Part shown: piece by piece, positions 46,201 to 58,789 of the stretch
Layout of the letters: each line of letters opens with the position of its first letter
Numbering within the stretch: the first letter of the stretch is position 1
The notes under the pieces: model-generated
What the model was told of the DNA's origin: nothing
The model's database searches: none
What the model saw: only the letters and a program-made list of their open reading frames with translations
From: Smittia aterrima
Lineage: Eukaryota > Arthropoda > Insecta > Diptera > Chironomidae
Length of the DNA stretch: 64,000 nucleotides
Reading direction: 5' to 3'
Assembly (NCBI GenBank): GCA_033063855.1
Contig: CP093830.1
Coordinates: 20,584,854 to 20,648,853, forward strand
Made by a program: the position numbers and the translations under genes

Positions 46201-49200
46201 AAGTAGAGGGAAGTGTCACATTGGAAGTCAATCGATAAATCGAACTCATTTGCGCAAACTTTTCCTGATTGTGAATTTCCGTTCGATGCTCACACACGAT
46301 TCGAAAGAAATTTTAAAGGCGAAGCGTGACAGAAATTTTAAAACGTCTCGTCGAGCAGCAGCTAATTTATGTGATAAATCCACATCGTTTAATGAGGGCA
46401 CGTAGGAGACAAATAAAAATCGAACTTTTTTTTCTCCTTCCCGCCACGTCGTCTTGTTTAAGTTGAAAATAAAAATATCAAAAATTTATTGCCGAGCGCT
46501 CGAGACGTGAAAATTATTTGCGATTTCATGTGAGCTAAATCATGACCGTAATTTTTGACTTTTTGGAGCACGCCCTAACTTTTATTTTTTGTTCAAGGGG
46601 AGTAATTTAGAGGAGGGCGTCAGGGAATTAGGTCATATTCGGAAAGCTTTTGATTGAATCTTTTATCATGAAACCTTTGCTGTCAGGCATGTCGATCGAT
46701 GAGTCACATAAATTAACAAAAAGCTTTTCGGTGAAATTCCTTTGGGAATCGAGTTGAGAGCTTAAACCTTTTTTTTTCGAGAATCTTGTTAACTTAACTT
46801 CTTTATTTGCATTCTTTTCCTCGAAGCGCCTCTACCAACAAAGGAATACTTTACGAACGGTTCCGTTCTCAACTGCTTTCGCTTGAAAAAGGATCAGAAG
46901 TTGATTAAAAATAAATGCTACGAGAAAAAGGTTAATTAGGAAAATAAAGATTCAAACGCAACTGAGGGAAAATATTTTCTCTTCATATTTGGACATGTGG
47001 GGGCTTGTTGAAACTTTTATTTCCTCGTCGGGCTCACACATGAGACCCAAAATTTTCTTTTCAATAACTTGAAATGGTTTTTGGTATGTTACGGAGATAA
47101 ACGAAGAGGGATTAGGCCTTTACACGGTCCCTTTTTATTTTTGGTTGCTATTTTCTACGCCCCCCAACAAGTTTAAATCTCCTCGAAACGTCGACCGTCC
47201 CTCGAGCAGAAATCGGAGATTATGTAAGGTGAGAGCCCTGTAAAAGGGGCGAATCACAACAACAAAGTTTATCATAAATTTTCCGTATCTCAAGGCGTAA
47301 GGAAAATCATTAACAGAAGTAATTAATTTCAATTTTGGCTTATCTGCCACGCTCTTTCCCCTCCGGCCTAATTAATTTCTCGCTTTTCGCCACCGACATA
47401 TTTATTCGCAGTGTCGTCAAAGACTCTTCATCTCATTAATAAAATGCGACACGGTGCTAATTAATGCGATAAACATCCATGATTTAAAATTAAGTTTTAT
47501 GTCGCTTATCTTGTCTCTCACGACATGCTGCACAACGAGAGAGAGATTCACGATCGTTAAACAACCTCAAAAGCGTTCTCTTCCCTTTTTGCCGGAACTA
47601 ATGTCTGCACGCCACACAATAATTAACATATCCAACCAAGGCGACATTCTTTCAAAGGAGAAGCTAAGAAGGAAAGTTCTGATGTGCAATAAATTATTCG
47701 GTGTCAACAATAGCTTTCAGCCTGTCATTTCTTGATATTCTGAATTATTTATTCCACAAAACTTTTCCACGTTTCAAACGGAGAGGAAGTATTTGGTTGC
47801 GCAAAAAGCCGGTCTATTTGTTTATGTTGAATGGAGAGAAAGGAAGGAAGCAGAGTCGCAAAAGACATGCAAACTCGAGAACTTCCTTTATTATTTAAGC
47901 TTGCGTTGAATCGACGAGAACTTCACCCAACAAAGAGCAGATAGATTAGATATATGTAGAAGAGGAAGAGAAAGAAATCATTACCTTGGCCACTCGGATA
48001 GTGAATGCCGAGCTCGAGAGAGGAACCGTCGGATAAACCGTGACATGACGTGAATGAAAAAAAGGTTTTTATCGACACGCCACGCAAATGTTCGAACTGA
48101 CTGTTTTGACGTTGTTTGTTAAAAGCTTCACTGACATCATTCAGCAATCAGAGATAATGATGATGGAAACTTGACGATGGGGAACTCGAGAATTTTCAAA
48201 CAAAAAACTTTTCTGAAGAGCATTTAATGCTTTTTCCGTTTCATTTTTTCTGCACTGACTTCGTTTTGAAAAGGAATGAGAAGAAATTTGAAATCCGAGC
48301 ATGATTAAGAAGTTTACTGAATTCCATCAAATATTTCACTGTTAATTCAATTACTTTTGATTACAGACTCGTTGTTTTCTTACTGCAATCCATTTACAGC
48401 TCGAACGTCGTTTTCTCCTTTCTGCATAAAAAAATGTTCTTCTCGGAAGTGTTTCAAGCACTTCCCGTAGTTTTCTCGCCTTTTTCTCTCTTGTCGTTTT
48501 TCTTCAAACAAGAAATGACTGTAAAAGTCCTGCTTCACCTGAGTGTGTACTCGTGAAAAGAGTCATTAAGCTCAATTGTAGCGTTAAATATCTTCAACGC
48601 CTTAAACGAATACATAATTTCACGAAAGTGCCGGATGAATGAGCGTTCCTTCGCTTTAGGATTGGAAAAAGGAATTTGTTCCAATTTAAACGTGCTCTCG
48701 TTACGTTGCTTGATTCACCCTCCGCCTCCTTCTCGAAGATGTCTGAGCAAGCTGAAAACAAGAGAGAAAAACCTAAAATGTTCAATAAAGAACAGCAAAT
48801 GTGTTTGTCAACCCATGTCACTCAATTCCGTAATTTAAAGCCCATCAATAGACTCGACTATTTGTTTTTCACTGCAAACGACATGAGTTTATCGAAAAGT
48901 GAATTTGTTGTTGTTAATTTGTGTTGTTCTTAACGTCAATCTGCTGTAGAAGGGGAATTAGTTAGATTGGATTTTCATGAAGATTTAGGTTGCTTAAAGT
49001 TGAAAGACGAATGACGAGGATGGAGAGTTCTGTTCGGAAATTAAATTTTAACATATGCGCAGAGGGAGAGTTAAATGTTTCTCTTTGAGAACCTGTTGAA
49101 AAGTTTTCTTCTTTTGCTTTTTGGCTAAATAGTTACGTGACATCCGAACAACTCCCGAGTTGCTCATTTAGTATTTGCCAGAATTAAACGTCACGAAGTT

Positions 49201-49986
49201 TGTTTCAGTCAGGAACTGTAATTGTGGCTTTTGGAACTAAAAGTTTAGTACGGAAACCCGAGTAGCTTTCATGCGAAGGCTCCCCCGAGCTGCGGGTGGG
49301 AACAGAAGAAGAAGAAGTAGAAGTAATTCATCAAACTTTGTTTCACGATTCTCTGTAACTTAAAGGAAATTCTCAAGCACTTTGTAGAACCTCTTAAAGT
49401 TCATTGAAAACAAAAAATCAAAAAATGAATTTCTGTAAATTTATTTAAAAATTTATTTCACTTTCTCGTTCGTCAATTGTTATTGTGTATAATTTTGTCC
49501 TCTTACATCGCTAGATACAGCAAATAACACTTATCGTTCTCATATAGGAATCTAAACATACTCAAATATTCTTTTTCTTTTCGTCTTCATGAAAAAATAT
49601 CACCGAATTACTATTTTATCCATCAAAGCACTAGAATTTTCCCCGCTCTCCTCCTAATTCCCCGTTGCGCATCATTAATCACGCGAATCGGAAAATCTCA
49701 TGTGACGTTTTCATTCCTCCTTTCAATCGTAATTAAGTAAACTTTATTTATTCAAGCACTGTATCTCCTCGGCCCATCAAACTAATAGCGAACTATGTTC
49801 CTAACATTTATACACTTTTTTCTTTCTCGTTCTCGGAAAATTCATCAAACTATGTCTTTCTGTCTCTGTCTGCTTAACGTGACGTGCACTTCTCCTGCTC
49901 GCGGAAAAAAATCGTTAATTGGGAACCACAGTGGTCGTTGACGTGGTCATGGAGTCCTTGTCGTATTTTAAAAGATATATCCAATC
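43250..49986. other. Gene-poor DNA
   Basis: About 6.7 kb without a supported gene. Holds the second copy of the diverged non-coding duplicate (43805-45865). Open frames here are short and without domains. Confidence 0.5.
43805..45865 (+). repeat. Diverged non-coding duplicate, copy 2
   Basis: Partner of 30597-31842. The copy is about 2.1 kb rather than 1.25 kb, so the intervals between matching blocks have changed while the order is kept. A further weaker match, AAGATTAGA.A...GAATTTATTTG, lies at 45638-45663. Confidence 0.55.
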
Positions 49987-51777
49987 TCAACAAAGCTTCG
50001 TTACGATGATCGTAAAAAATAGTATCATGTAGCACTCGAAGAAAATGATGGTAAAAGGTTTCGATGATGATGCTGAGTGGTCTGTGTCGAGAGAGAGATA
50101 GAAGGAAGAGGAGAGAATGAGTGGGAAATTCAATTAGAGTCAGAATGCAGCATGAATTATTACGTTTCCCCAATTCAATTTCCTTTACCTTTTGTATGTT
50201 GATTCGTTAAAAGTCCCGTCTCCGTCTCTAAGGATAAAACCAAATCAGCTTCTTCATCCGAGTCAGGATCTGACGATGTCGGTGGTTGCTCTGCGAAACA
50301 AAGGATGGAAGTAGAAAGAAATTATGATTGAAATATCAATGGCATGAATGACCGGAGGGTTGACAAGGGACTGATTGGATTATCGAACATATTTGCCGCA
50401 TATCTCTGCTTGACATTTGTCGAACTCGATCTCACTCTCTTTGATGTGAAAATAGTTTTTTGATGTCCGAAGAATGTCCGAAAAATGTCAAGCCTTGTTG
50501 CTTATCCATTTGCCTCACTTACCATAATAAACAGTCTCCTGCTTTTTCGTGTACTCCGTCCCGGGCATGCTTAATTGACAGTTGATTATTGTTTCGGATT
50601 TAAGTGCGCTCTCAGGAACTTTCGCCACCGCTTTGATATCAAACAAGCCATCTCGACTGTCCTTAACTAACTTAACATCACTTTTGAGCTCTACATTATT
50701 TATGCTACAAATTGTAAATTTTGCGAGAGAGGGAAATAGATGTTTGTTAGAATTTAGAATGACACACGACATCTGTTCGTGATGTTGAAAGCAAAGCAAA
50801 GCTTGGCACTGCCTTCAACATCATGGCACAGACAACAAATCATACTTTAACGATAATTTTGGTTCCGGATACACATTGAAAGCACTACACTTGATTTGCT
50901 GAAACGAGAGATGAGGAGGAGAGAACAGACACATAAATATCTCAAGTATTCATAAGCGATGAGAGTTTATGTACGTACCACCATACTGTCGAAGTCTGTA
51001 CGGTAATTCAGTTTAAAATGCGATTCTGGCACTGGAACGAGTAAGTGAATGCGAGAGAGAGAGAGAGAGAGAAAGAAAATTAAAGCAAATTATCAACGAG
51101 GTTGTTGTCGGCAGCGCAACCAGCAAAACACGCCAATAGGCAGCATAACAATGAAATTTAATTTAGAATTACGGCGGTCGAGTCTGGGAATTGTTCATTG
51201 AAAGCTCTCTCCGCTCGACTCTTTGAGAGATAAATTTGCATTAAATTTAATTTGGATGCGAGTCCCACAACGGAACTCGCAATAAATTCCACGGGATCAT
51301 AGTCGACGCAAAGTTAATTACTAATTATAAGGGAATTATAAATTTCAACTCTGATCACAGCACAACGCAATTGCGCGGATAAAAACTCACCAATAATTTG
51401 CAAAAAAGATGATTTTCTGTCGGATGATTGAAAAGTTTGAACCGAGCAAGCATATTCCCCGGAGAAGTTCAGCATTGGCTTCGTAACTAAAACTCCGCGA
51501 TATCTCTTCATGGGATCATCTGACACAGTGAAATTCTTCTTGATGCGATTCTTGAGAAGTGACAAAGCTGTCGGCATTCGCGGTGGAATCCATTGATAGA
51601 CAGATTGATTATTGAGGAACCACTTGACGACTAAACCACTCTCGTTATCTTCAATATCGAAATCACAGTCGAGCGTGAACTCCGGTGCTGATAAGTTTGG
51701 TCTCTCGTTTACATTGTAATCCATCACAACAACAGATGGCACCGTGATTTTCTGTATCTTGACTGAGCAACAAAGAT
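49987..51777 (-). CDS. Two-domain immunoglobulin surface protein, 5' exon missing
   Basis: Six exons: 51391-51777, 50979-51031, 50846-50898, 50523-50704, 50189-50290, 49987-50081, all with consistent phases; the first acceptor implies an upstream signal-peptide exon that I could not find. Exon 1 is a V-type Ig domain (FTLDCDFDI..., VKWFLNNQSVYQWIPP, then YRGVLVTKPMLNFSGEYACSVQTF with the DxGxYxC-like SGEYAC). Exons 2-4 form a second Ig-like region (QIKCSAFNVYPEPK, INCQLS). Then an acidic linker and a short last exon ending in a hydrophobic stretch with almost no cytoplasmic residues (FTIIFFECYMILFFTIIVTKLC), typical of a GPI-anchor signal or a membrane end. Likely a neuronal or cell-surface recognition protein of the beaten-path type; this assignment is tentative. 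Confidence 0.75.
51053..51071. repeat. (GA)n microsatellite
   Basis: About nine GA units inside the intron between the first two Ig exons. Confidence 0.8.
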
Positions 51778-54700
51778 CTGAGGAAGAAGTCATTTAGGGA
51801 ATTTGACATCAACCCACATAATAATCATCGAGAAACAAATCGAATTTCCCTTCGAGACGAGAGAAAGCTCATAAATTCATTTTTGTTTGATTCGACTCTT
51901 TTTTTTTCTTTTCTCCTTCTGGCTTTAATCAATTATTTTCGAATCGATACTGTGTATCATTTGTTGGTGACATGTGTTTCGACAACTCAATTTATCATTT
52001 TCAGGAGAAAGCGCACGGAGGACTTTTTATTTTTTTCCGCTTTCACCAAACTCTCATCGCATCGCTTTGGGGAAAAGTGTGAGAGAGAAGGAAAAAAGTT
52101 AATTGCTTTTCTATTGATCTACGGGAAAAGTTTCAACAACTGTAGCGCTTCAAGCGAAACGATGACGTTTCGATGCTCTTCCGTAGCTGCGAGCACTAAA
52201 GATTAATTAAAAACTTCGAGCGAGTATTGACAGAGCTCGGGAATTATTGGCAATTACTTCTGACACGACTTTCAAGTAAAAGTAAATTACCTTGCCTTGT
52301 CTTAATCAATACGCTCCATTGCCTGTACCCGAAGCAATCAACCCGATTAAGTATTTTCTCTGTTAATTTATATAATTGAACGAATCTTGTTTGCTCAAGC
52401 TTTATTAATGATTTCTAATCGGTGTGCTCGACTTGCTTCGCGTTCGCTTTCATAATTTATTCGCGCGATAAAAATAAATTATTCCGAGAAATATTTTCTC
52501 CTCGTCGGTCATTCTCATTTCCTTTATTTCGTCTACGTATCTATTTCCGTTTGCCTTACATATTTTATGACTTCTTCACGTCTCACTTCGTTATATTTAA
52601 CCATCACTCAACATGTCACATACAGTTCCTCGACGAACGGTTCACTGCCATCCCGAAGACAGTTCCTGAGTTGCAAATAAATTTGTTTTATTTTCATTCT
52701 GCCACTAACTGCAAAATTCCATGTTTGCTGAATAAATATTTCTCACTCCTCTAGCTCCTTCACGCTGCTTCTTGCTCTAGGTCGCATTACATTCACTCTG
52801 TTTGTTGCCGTCGAAGGAAAAACGCCGAGCCGAGGAAATTTATTCGTTATCGATCGAGAAACATTTTCCTTTCGGCACAGAATGTTTTTTATTTTTAGTC
52901 CTTTTTGCCGATTATTACGTTCATACACTTCTCATCCGTGTTATGTTCACATATTGTGCGCCATAAATAACCCGCAAGCTCCCCCCTCGAATAGAATCCT
53001 TATCGTAAATTTGAATCCATAAATTTCGCACAATGAATTTAATATTCTCTTCATAAGTGTCACGACGAGTGATACACAACGAGAAGCATTTAAAACGAGA
53101 CCGTCTTGGCTAAGCTTTGATGCATAATTTAAGACGAAAAGCATTTTTCTTTAGATTTTCCACACGAGTTCACTTCAATGAATATTTCCTCGTTGAATGA
53201 AGCTCTACGTGGTGTCGACTGGCATTAACATTATTTTTTCAGCATTAAGCTTTCTCTCTTTTCAACGAAAGCTTGAACTTTTCTTTTTATTTTAGACGAA
53301 AATTGAGGACAAAAAAAAAGTTTTTTTTTCTTTCGGCGTTTATCCGCAGAAAGTTTTCTTCTTGCGAAAGCCAAAAACAAAACGATGAGCTGCTGAGCTT
53401 TCTTTTGTCTCTCCACATAATCCACCAATTAAGAAAATTACCTTCGAGCATTGCAAAAACTAATCCAATTATCCAAAATTTATACATTTGGTTGGCGGTA
53501 AATAAATATTTTTCCCGGGGTTATGAAAACAACTGCGGCGATGGAGGCGAAAATCCAATAATCCTAATTTTCATTTGCAGACACACAATGGCTCACTTTG
53601 TGTCGCTCTTGCTCCTTCTTTGATAAATTATTATGTAACATGAGTCGCTTTCGCCGATGCTCTGCGATATCTCATTGTGCTGGCGGGGTCGGATGTAGGA
53701 AACAATTTCGCATTGCGAGACAACAGGAAACGATAGTTCACTTCAGTTAGACTTCCTCTTAGACACACTCTTTAATTATATCAACATTTGAACTTTTCCC
53801 CGCGCAAGCCTTTGATGTTAATCCAATCGAGAATCAACGGCAACTGAGCGCGAAGGAACGTTCGTCTCGACTTTTAAGGAGAAAGTCTGTGATGACATTG
53901 GAAGGATTCTCTTGTTGCCGAACACGTTTTGGGAAAGCAAACATCACAACGCACGCTCGGGAAATGATTTCCTCTCATTTCCAAGAAATTCCACGAGAAA
54001 GAAAAACTTCAACCCCGCAGAACATTCGCCACAACTCGAAAGTCTTTAAAGCCTCGACGAGCGCAGAAAAAAAAACTTTTTAATTCCAAAGGCAAACAGC
54101 TGTTCTTCATCTGATTTGAATGATTCTTTCCGAGGCTTATGCTCTATTCTCGCTCTCGCTCACCCTCGCAGTAAATGTAAATGTTGTTCCTTTATTTCCC
54201 AAAGTATATTTACAATTCTTGAGATTAACGAAGATGCGAATGAATTTCCCTCAGCGATGTTCAACAAAAAGCGGAATTAAACGCTTCTTGTTCATTAAAT
54301 GAAATTGTTTTCAGAGGTTTTGCCGTTGTTTGTGCAATCATTGGAAGAAGGAGAAAAAAAAGGGAAATCGACAACGGTAGAAGAAGGTAAAGTTAAACTG
54401 TGAATGATTTGTTACAAGACGGTTTGAGCTACGTGCGACAACTTATTCGTCGTGGGAGAGAAAATCGATCAAAGTTTTTGTTTCCTTCTTCACTTCAATA
54501 GCATACACACATTTCTTCTTCATCGTCTGCTCGATTTGACATCGATACCTTTAAGTCGTTTGAAGCTATTTTCTTCTTCCCCTTTTTTGTTTTCCATCAA
54601 CTTCCGATGTGAAATGAGAGTCGCAAATAAGTTATTTGGGGAGTTGGAGCACTTCAAGCAATAATTTCCCGTTTGAATCTTTTTATGTTGCGAATATCGA

Positions 54701-56425
54701 ATGAAATTCAATCGAACGGTTAAAGATTCACTTGGAAAATCGAATCAGACAGCTTGGGCCAAAGACTTAAGTGCTTATCTAGTGAGAATTTCCCCAACTG
54801 ATTCGATTCAAGAGAGTCTGCTCTGCTTTCACCTTAGCTTTAAATTTATTCAATCGATTTTCGAGAGCATTGCAAAAAGCAAATTCCATTTTCTTCCGAA
54901 CGAAGAAGAAAGCACTTGAAAAAGACTTTTCGGGGGAAAATCAAATTCCAAGCCCGAAATAATTGTATTTATTTAGAAGAGAAATGTTATTTTGAAAACA
55001 GAAGCAGGCGGACTATTGGATACCAATGGAAACAACGAGTGAAGTTCATTCGGAAGGGAAAGGGCGAAAGTTGTCATAAACGGATTATAGAATCGAATAT
55101 CTTTTACAGTCTCACACCGAACCTCGATTGGATTCTGTAGGCTTTGTAACATAAACTAAACTATCTCAAAGTCGAGTAGAGAGCAGACAACGAAGAGGAG
55201 AATGTAATGAGCATTAAAGAAGTGAGAGCAGGAGGAAAGGGCGAGAAATGCTTTGAAGATATAAACTCGACATTGAAGGATCGTTTTCCAAGATTCAAGA
55301 AGGTTTGTCTGAAGATAAGCTCAGTGGTTTTAAATGAAATTAAATTTCACTCTTGTGAAATCATTGAAGCGTTCAATGACTGGTGGTAAGCAGTTAAAGC
55401 TTCTTTCACTCGTTGCCTTCAACGACATTCTACAGAGACTCAAAGGTTATCAAAGCGAAACGAAAATACTTGTCTTCTCCAGACATCAAGCAGAGCAAAG
55501 CGAAAGCTCGAAGATTTGTCACTTTCGTCTACGTCGACGAACTGCCAAGCCTTGTCTGGCATGTTGATTTTAATCAAAACCAAACCTGAAATTGCTAGGT
55601 GTAAAGGGGGGGCCCTGCCTTTTCGATGGATTAAATATAAAATTATAATTAATTTTTTAGATTTTATAAGTATTGATATTTAATCCATCGTCGTACCGTG
55701 AAGGTCAAATTTTTGTAAGATTTGGCGAAATTTAAAGATAACACGTCAGCGTTTGCTTTGATTGCGGATGTGAAAGTTCGCGAAATTTCTGTTACTGGAA
55801 TATTGTTTTCAAAAACTCGAAACTATCTCACTAGGCACTCGTTAACTCTTTCACTTAATTAAAATTTACAATCCAATCGAAGAATTCACAGAGGAACAAA
55901 TAACCAGAAAATATTTAAAGAGCTCACACGTTCTCTATTCAAAGGCTCAGACTAAACTGAAGTTGCAAATGTGAATCTCAGATTCATTATCACGTTTTAA
56001 TTGCCCTCGCGAGAAGGTCATTTTAAAAATAAATCAAATTAATGTTCCTCAACACATCTTTGGCTAATCACCTCGAACAACATTTTCGTTTATGTTTTAA
56101 CATTTTCAAATAAATAATTTATAATTTTTTATATAATTATATACAATCCTTCGAAAACGCAAGTCCCCTTGTAAGTCGATTAATTAATTCCATACTCAAA
56201 TTACCTTCTCGTCCCACTCATTTGCTTTCGCTATGTTATCTAATGTTCCACGCAATTGAAAGAAAATGAATTGCGTGTTCGCAGGTTGTTAAATGAGTCG
56301 ACAAGTTTATTTTAGGCTCAAAAGCTTTAAACACTAATTTTGACGAACACTTCATTGAAACAACCTATGATTATATGAGCAATCTGAGCTTTAAATGAAA
56401 AAGAAGTTTCATTCTTTATCAAAGC
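51778..56425. other. Gene-poor DNA upstream of the Ig gene
   Basis: 4.6 kb without a supported gene. May be the 5' intron of the Ig gene, whose signal-peptide exon must lie beyond 51777. Contains a hairpin at 55624-55690. Confidence 0.45.
55624..55690. repeat. Perfect 15-bp inverted repeat (hairpin)
   Basis: CGATGGATTAAATAT at 55624-55638 and its exact reverse complement at 55676-55690, with a 37-base AT-rich loop. No flanking target-site duplication is obvious. Confidence 0.7.
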
Positions 56426-57413
56426 TTAATGATGAAGGAAAACGTTCAGTTGATAATTGATGCCCGTGTTTGCCTCAATCCAATCAATGAAATGTGAAAC
56501 GTCCGTGTAAATGTTTGGATATTTTCCATCGACACTTTCACACGCTGGGCCATTTCTAGAAAAACCAAAGAGAGGAAGAGATAAAAGGAGAGCAGACAAT
56601 TTGATTGAAAATTTAAACCTGAACGTGGCGATCCCAACTTGAACTCCGTTAATTAACAGCGGACCACCTGCAGATGATAAAATCCAAATTTATATTCACA
56701 ACTGACTAAAAGGTTGGAAGTGTCAACAAACCTAAATCACCAACACACATGACACTCGAGCCAATGGTGCAAATATTATTTCTAGCAGGACTTTGACTAT
56801 CAGCTGTTGCGTCGACACATTCTTGGAGCGACATAATTTTGTTTTCGGCTTTTTGGAGTTGTGTCGTTCGCACGCCTTGCTCGATGTGTCCCCACCCAGC
56901 GTGAACGCTCGGCGTTCCACTGAAAAAGTTACGAGACCCGCCGGAAACGACAAGTTTACTGAATGGCTCGTGAAGACCTGTTTTGATGGCGATGTCAGTT
57001 TTCACCAAACAGATGTCGTTGACAGGCGGCGACGTTGAGAAGTCTTCGTGTGAAATCACGCGGCTAATTCGCGCTTTGTTATTTCCATTCGGTCCCGGAG
57101 CGATCTGAGTGTTTCCAAACTCAATATTCAGATTATCAATGTTGCGATGGGTGAAACATCTCGCAGCCGATAGAATCCATTGTTCGCTCAATAAAGTTCC
57201 TGTGAGGATGATAAAAAAAAAAGTTGAATGAAAGCTTTTTTTTCATTTAATCACAAACTCACCAGTGCAGATGTGAACGTTGATCTCCTGAACAGAGACG
57301 AGATATGGAAACTCAGCGATAACAGCTTCAGCTCCATTTGATAATTTACTTTCAATTTTCGTTGAACTCGTCAAAGTAACAGCAACGAAAAGAACGAAGC
57401 AGAAAGAAATCAT
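56426..57413 (-). CDS. Inactive S1 serine protease homologue
   Basis: 265 aa from exons 57263-57413, 56732-57199, 56619-56667 and 56426-56555. Signal peptide, then a trypsin fold, but the catalytic triad is broken: the histidine loop reads SAARCF (His to Arg) and the serine loop reads GDLGGP (Ser to Leu); only the Asp (VNDICLVKT) remains. The usual IVNG/IIGG activation site is LSNG. So it cannot cleave peptides; such serine protease homologues act as cofactors or regulators in insect clip and immune cascades or as binding proteins. The frame and splice sites are intact, which argues for a functional protein rather than a pseudogene. Tandem neighbour of an active-looking protease. Confidence 0.85.
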
Positions 57414-57689
57414 TTTAGGTCAATACGCAGTGAAGTCAAAAAGTAAAATGATTGAAAATTGAGGGAAGTGCTGGCTGATAAGCTTTTATTATTATTGGAT
57501 TAATCGATTGCGGACTGAAGTTCAATTAAATTTCCTGAGAAAAATGATAAGATTGGGTTCTTGGATTAGACTTTTAAAGATAGCCAAGTGAGCAACCAAT
57601 ACTTTGAAATATCAAAAATCATCAAAACAAAAAAGCTTTTATCATCAAAGTTTATTTTATCGAATGATAACATTCAAACATTGACAAGT

Positions 57690-58761
57690 CTATTCATTTT
57701 CCACTCTCAAGTACATGTTAAGCTTCATGGAGAGTCCTGTGTTCTCTTTAATCCAATCGATGTAGCTTGAGACAGCTGTGAAGACGCCAGGATAAGGTGC
57801 AATTGTACATGGTTTCATACTCCATGACACGATTCCGACTTGAACCCCATCAACGAAGAGAGGGCCACCTAAAATTAAATCATTTAGCATACAACAAAAC
57901 ACTCAAGTCGATAACGAAGCCACTCCAATGAACACATACCTGAGTCACCTGTAAATGAAAATTTTATAGCAAAAGCTTTTAAGAAGAAATATGAAAGCTC
58001 TTACCGTTGCACTGTCCCATTCCTCCCGAAGGAACTCCAGCACAGATGTTGGTGTAGAAGACTTGGTAACGATGGAGACTAGCGCAATCGAAACTGTTGT
58101 AGATTTGCAAATCAACTTCTTGGAGAACTCTGCTGATTGGCATATCAGTTCCGATTCTTCCCCATCCTTTGAAAAAGATTTCTTTTGAATTTATTCTGAA
58201 TCAAAGAAACTCTGACTTACCAGCTAAAACTGCTGGAGTTCCAGTTGCAAAGTACGATCCTTTGATTGGCAATCTAACTCGGAAATCAGCATCCATTCTG
58301 ATTGGAGTCTTCAACTTGATGAGAGCAATGTCATTTTTGAGTTCATCGGAATCGTAGTTCTCATGCCAAATTAATTGTTCGACGTAAGCTACGTTATCGC
58401 TTTCCAACAAAGTTTCGATCTCTGTATGTCCATACTCGACGAGATAGTTATCGGGATTCCCATTGACAACACAATGAGCGGCCTAAATCAAGAGAAACGA
58501 AATGGTAAAATCTCCTTTGAAGTTCTCGAGGATCCTTACACAGAGAAGCCAATATTCGCTTAGAATTGAAGCTCCACAAGTGTGATAAGAGTGAGTTTCA
58601 TTGTATCGTCCTTGAAGCGAAACAATGTACGGATATCGGTTGATGTCAGAGTCGGTTCCATTAACGATTTTCGACTCTTTGTCAATGAACTCCGGATCTT
58701 TCTTCTCCTTTGCTGCACTCAAAGCAATTAAGCTCACAAGAATCACTAACTTCCAAGTCAT
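57690..58761 (-). CDS. S1 chymotrypsin-like serine protease
   Basis: 277 aa from exons 58540-58761, 58221-58482, 58005-58166, 57940-57948 and 57690-57868. Signal peptide MTWKLVILVSLIALSAA, short propeptide, activation at K|IVNG. Triad complete: AAHC, NDIALIKL, GDSGGP. The residue six before the active Ser is Gly (GQCNGDSG), not Asp, so chymotrypsin- or elastase-like specificity rather than trypsin is expected. Exon 4 is only nine bases (GTGACTCAG), coding the Gly-Asp-Ser core; without it the active site is lost. Secreted; probably digestive or in a defence cascade. Same splice layout is seen in the relic at 28 kb. Confidence 0.9.
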
Positions 58762-58789
58762 CTCGTCTACCTCAGTTGCTGAACTGAAA

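Noticed and set aside
51053..51071. (GA)n tract as a GAGA-factor promoter element
   Set aside because: It lies inside an intron between coding exons and looks like an ordinary microsatellite.
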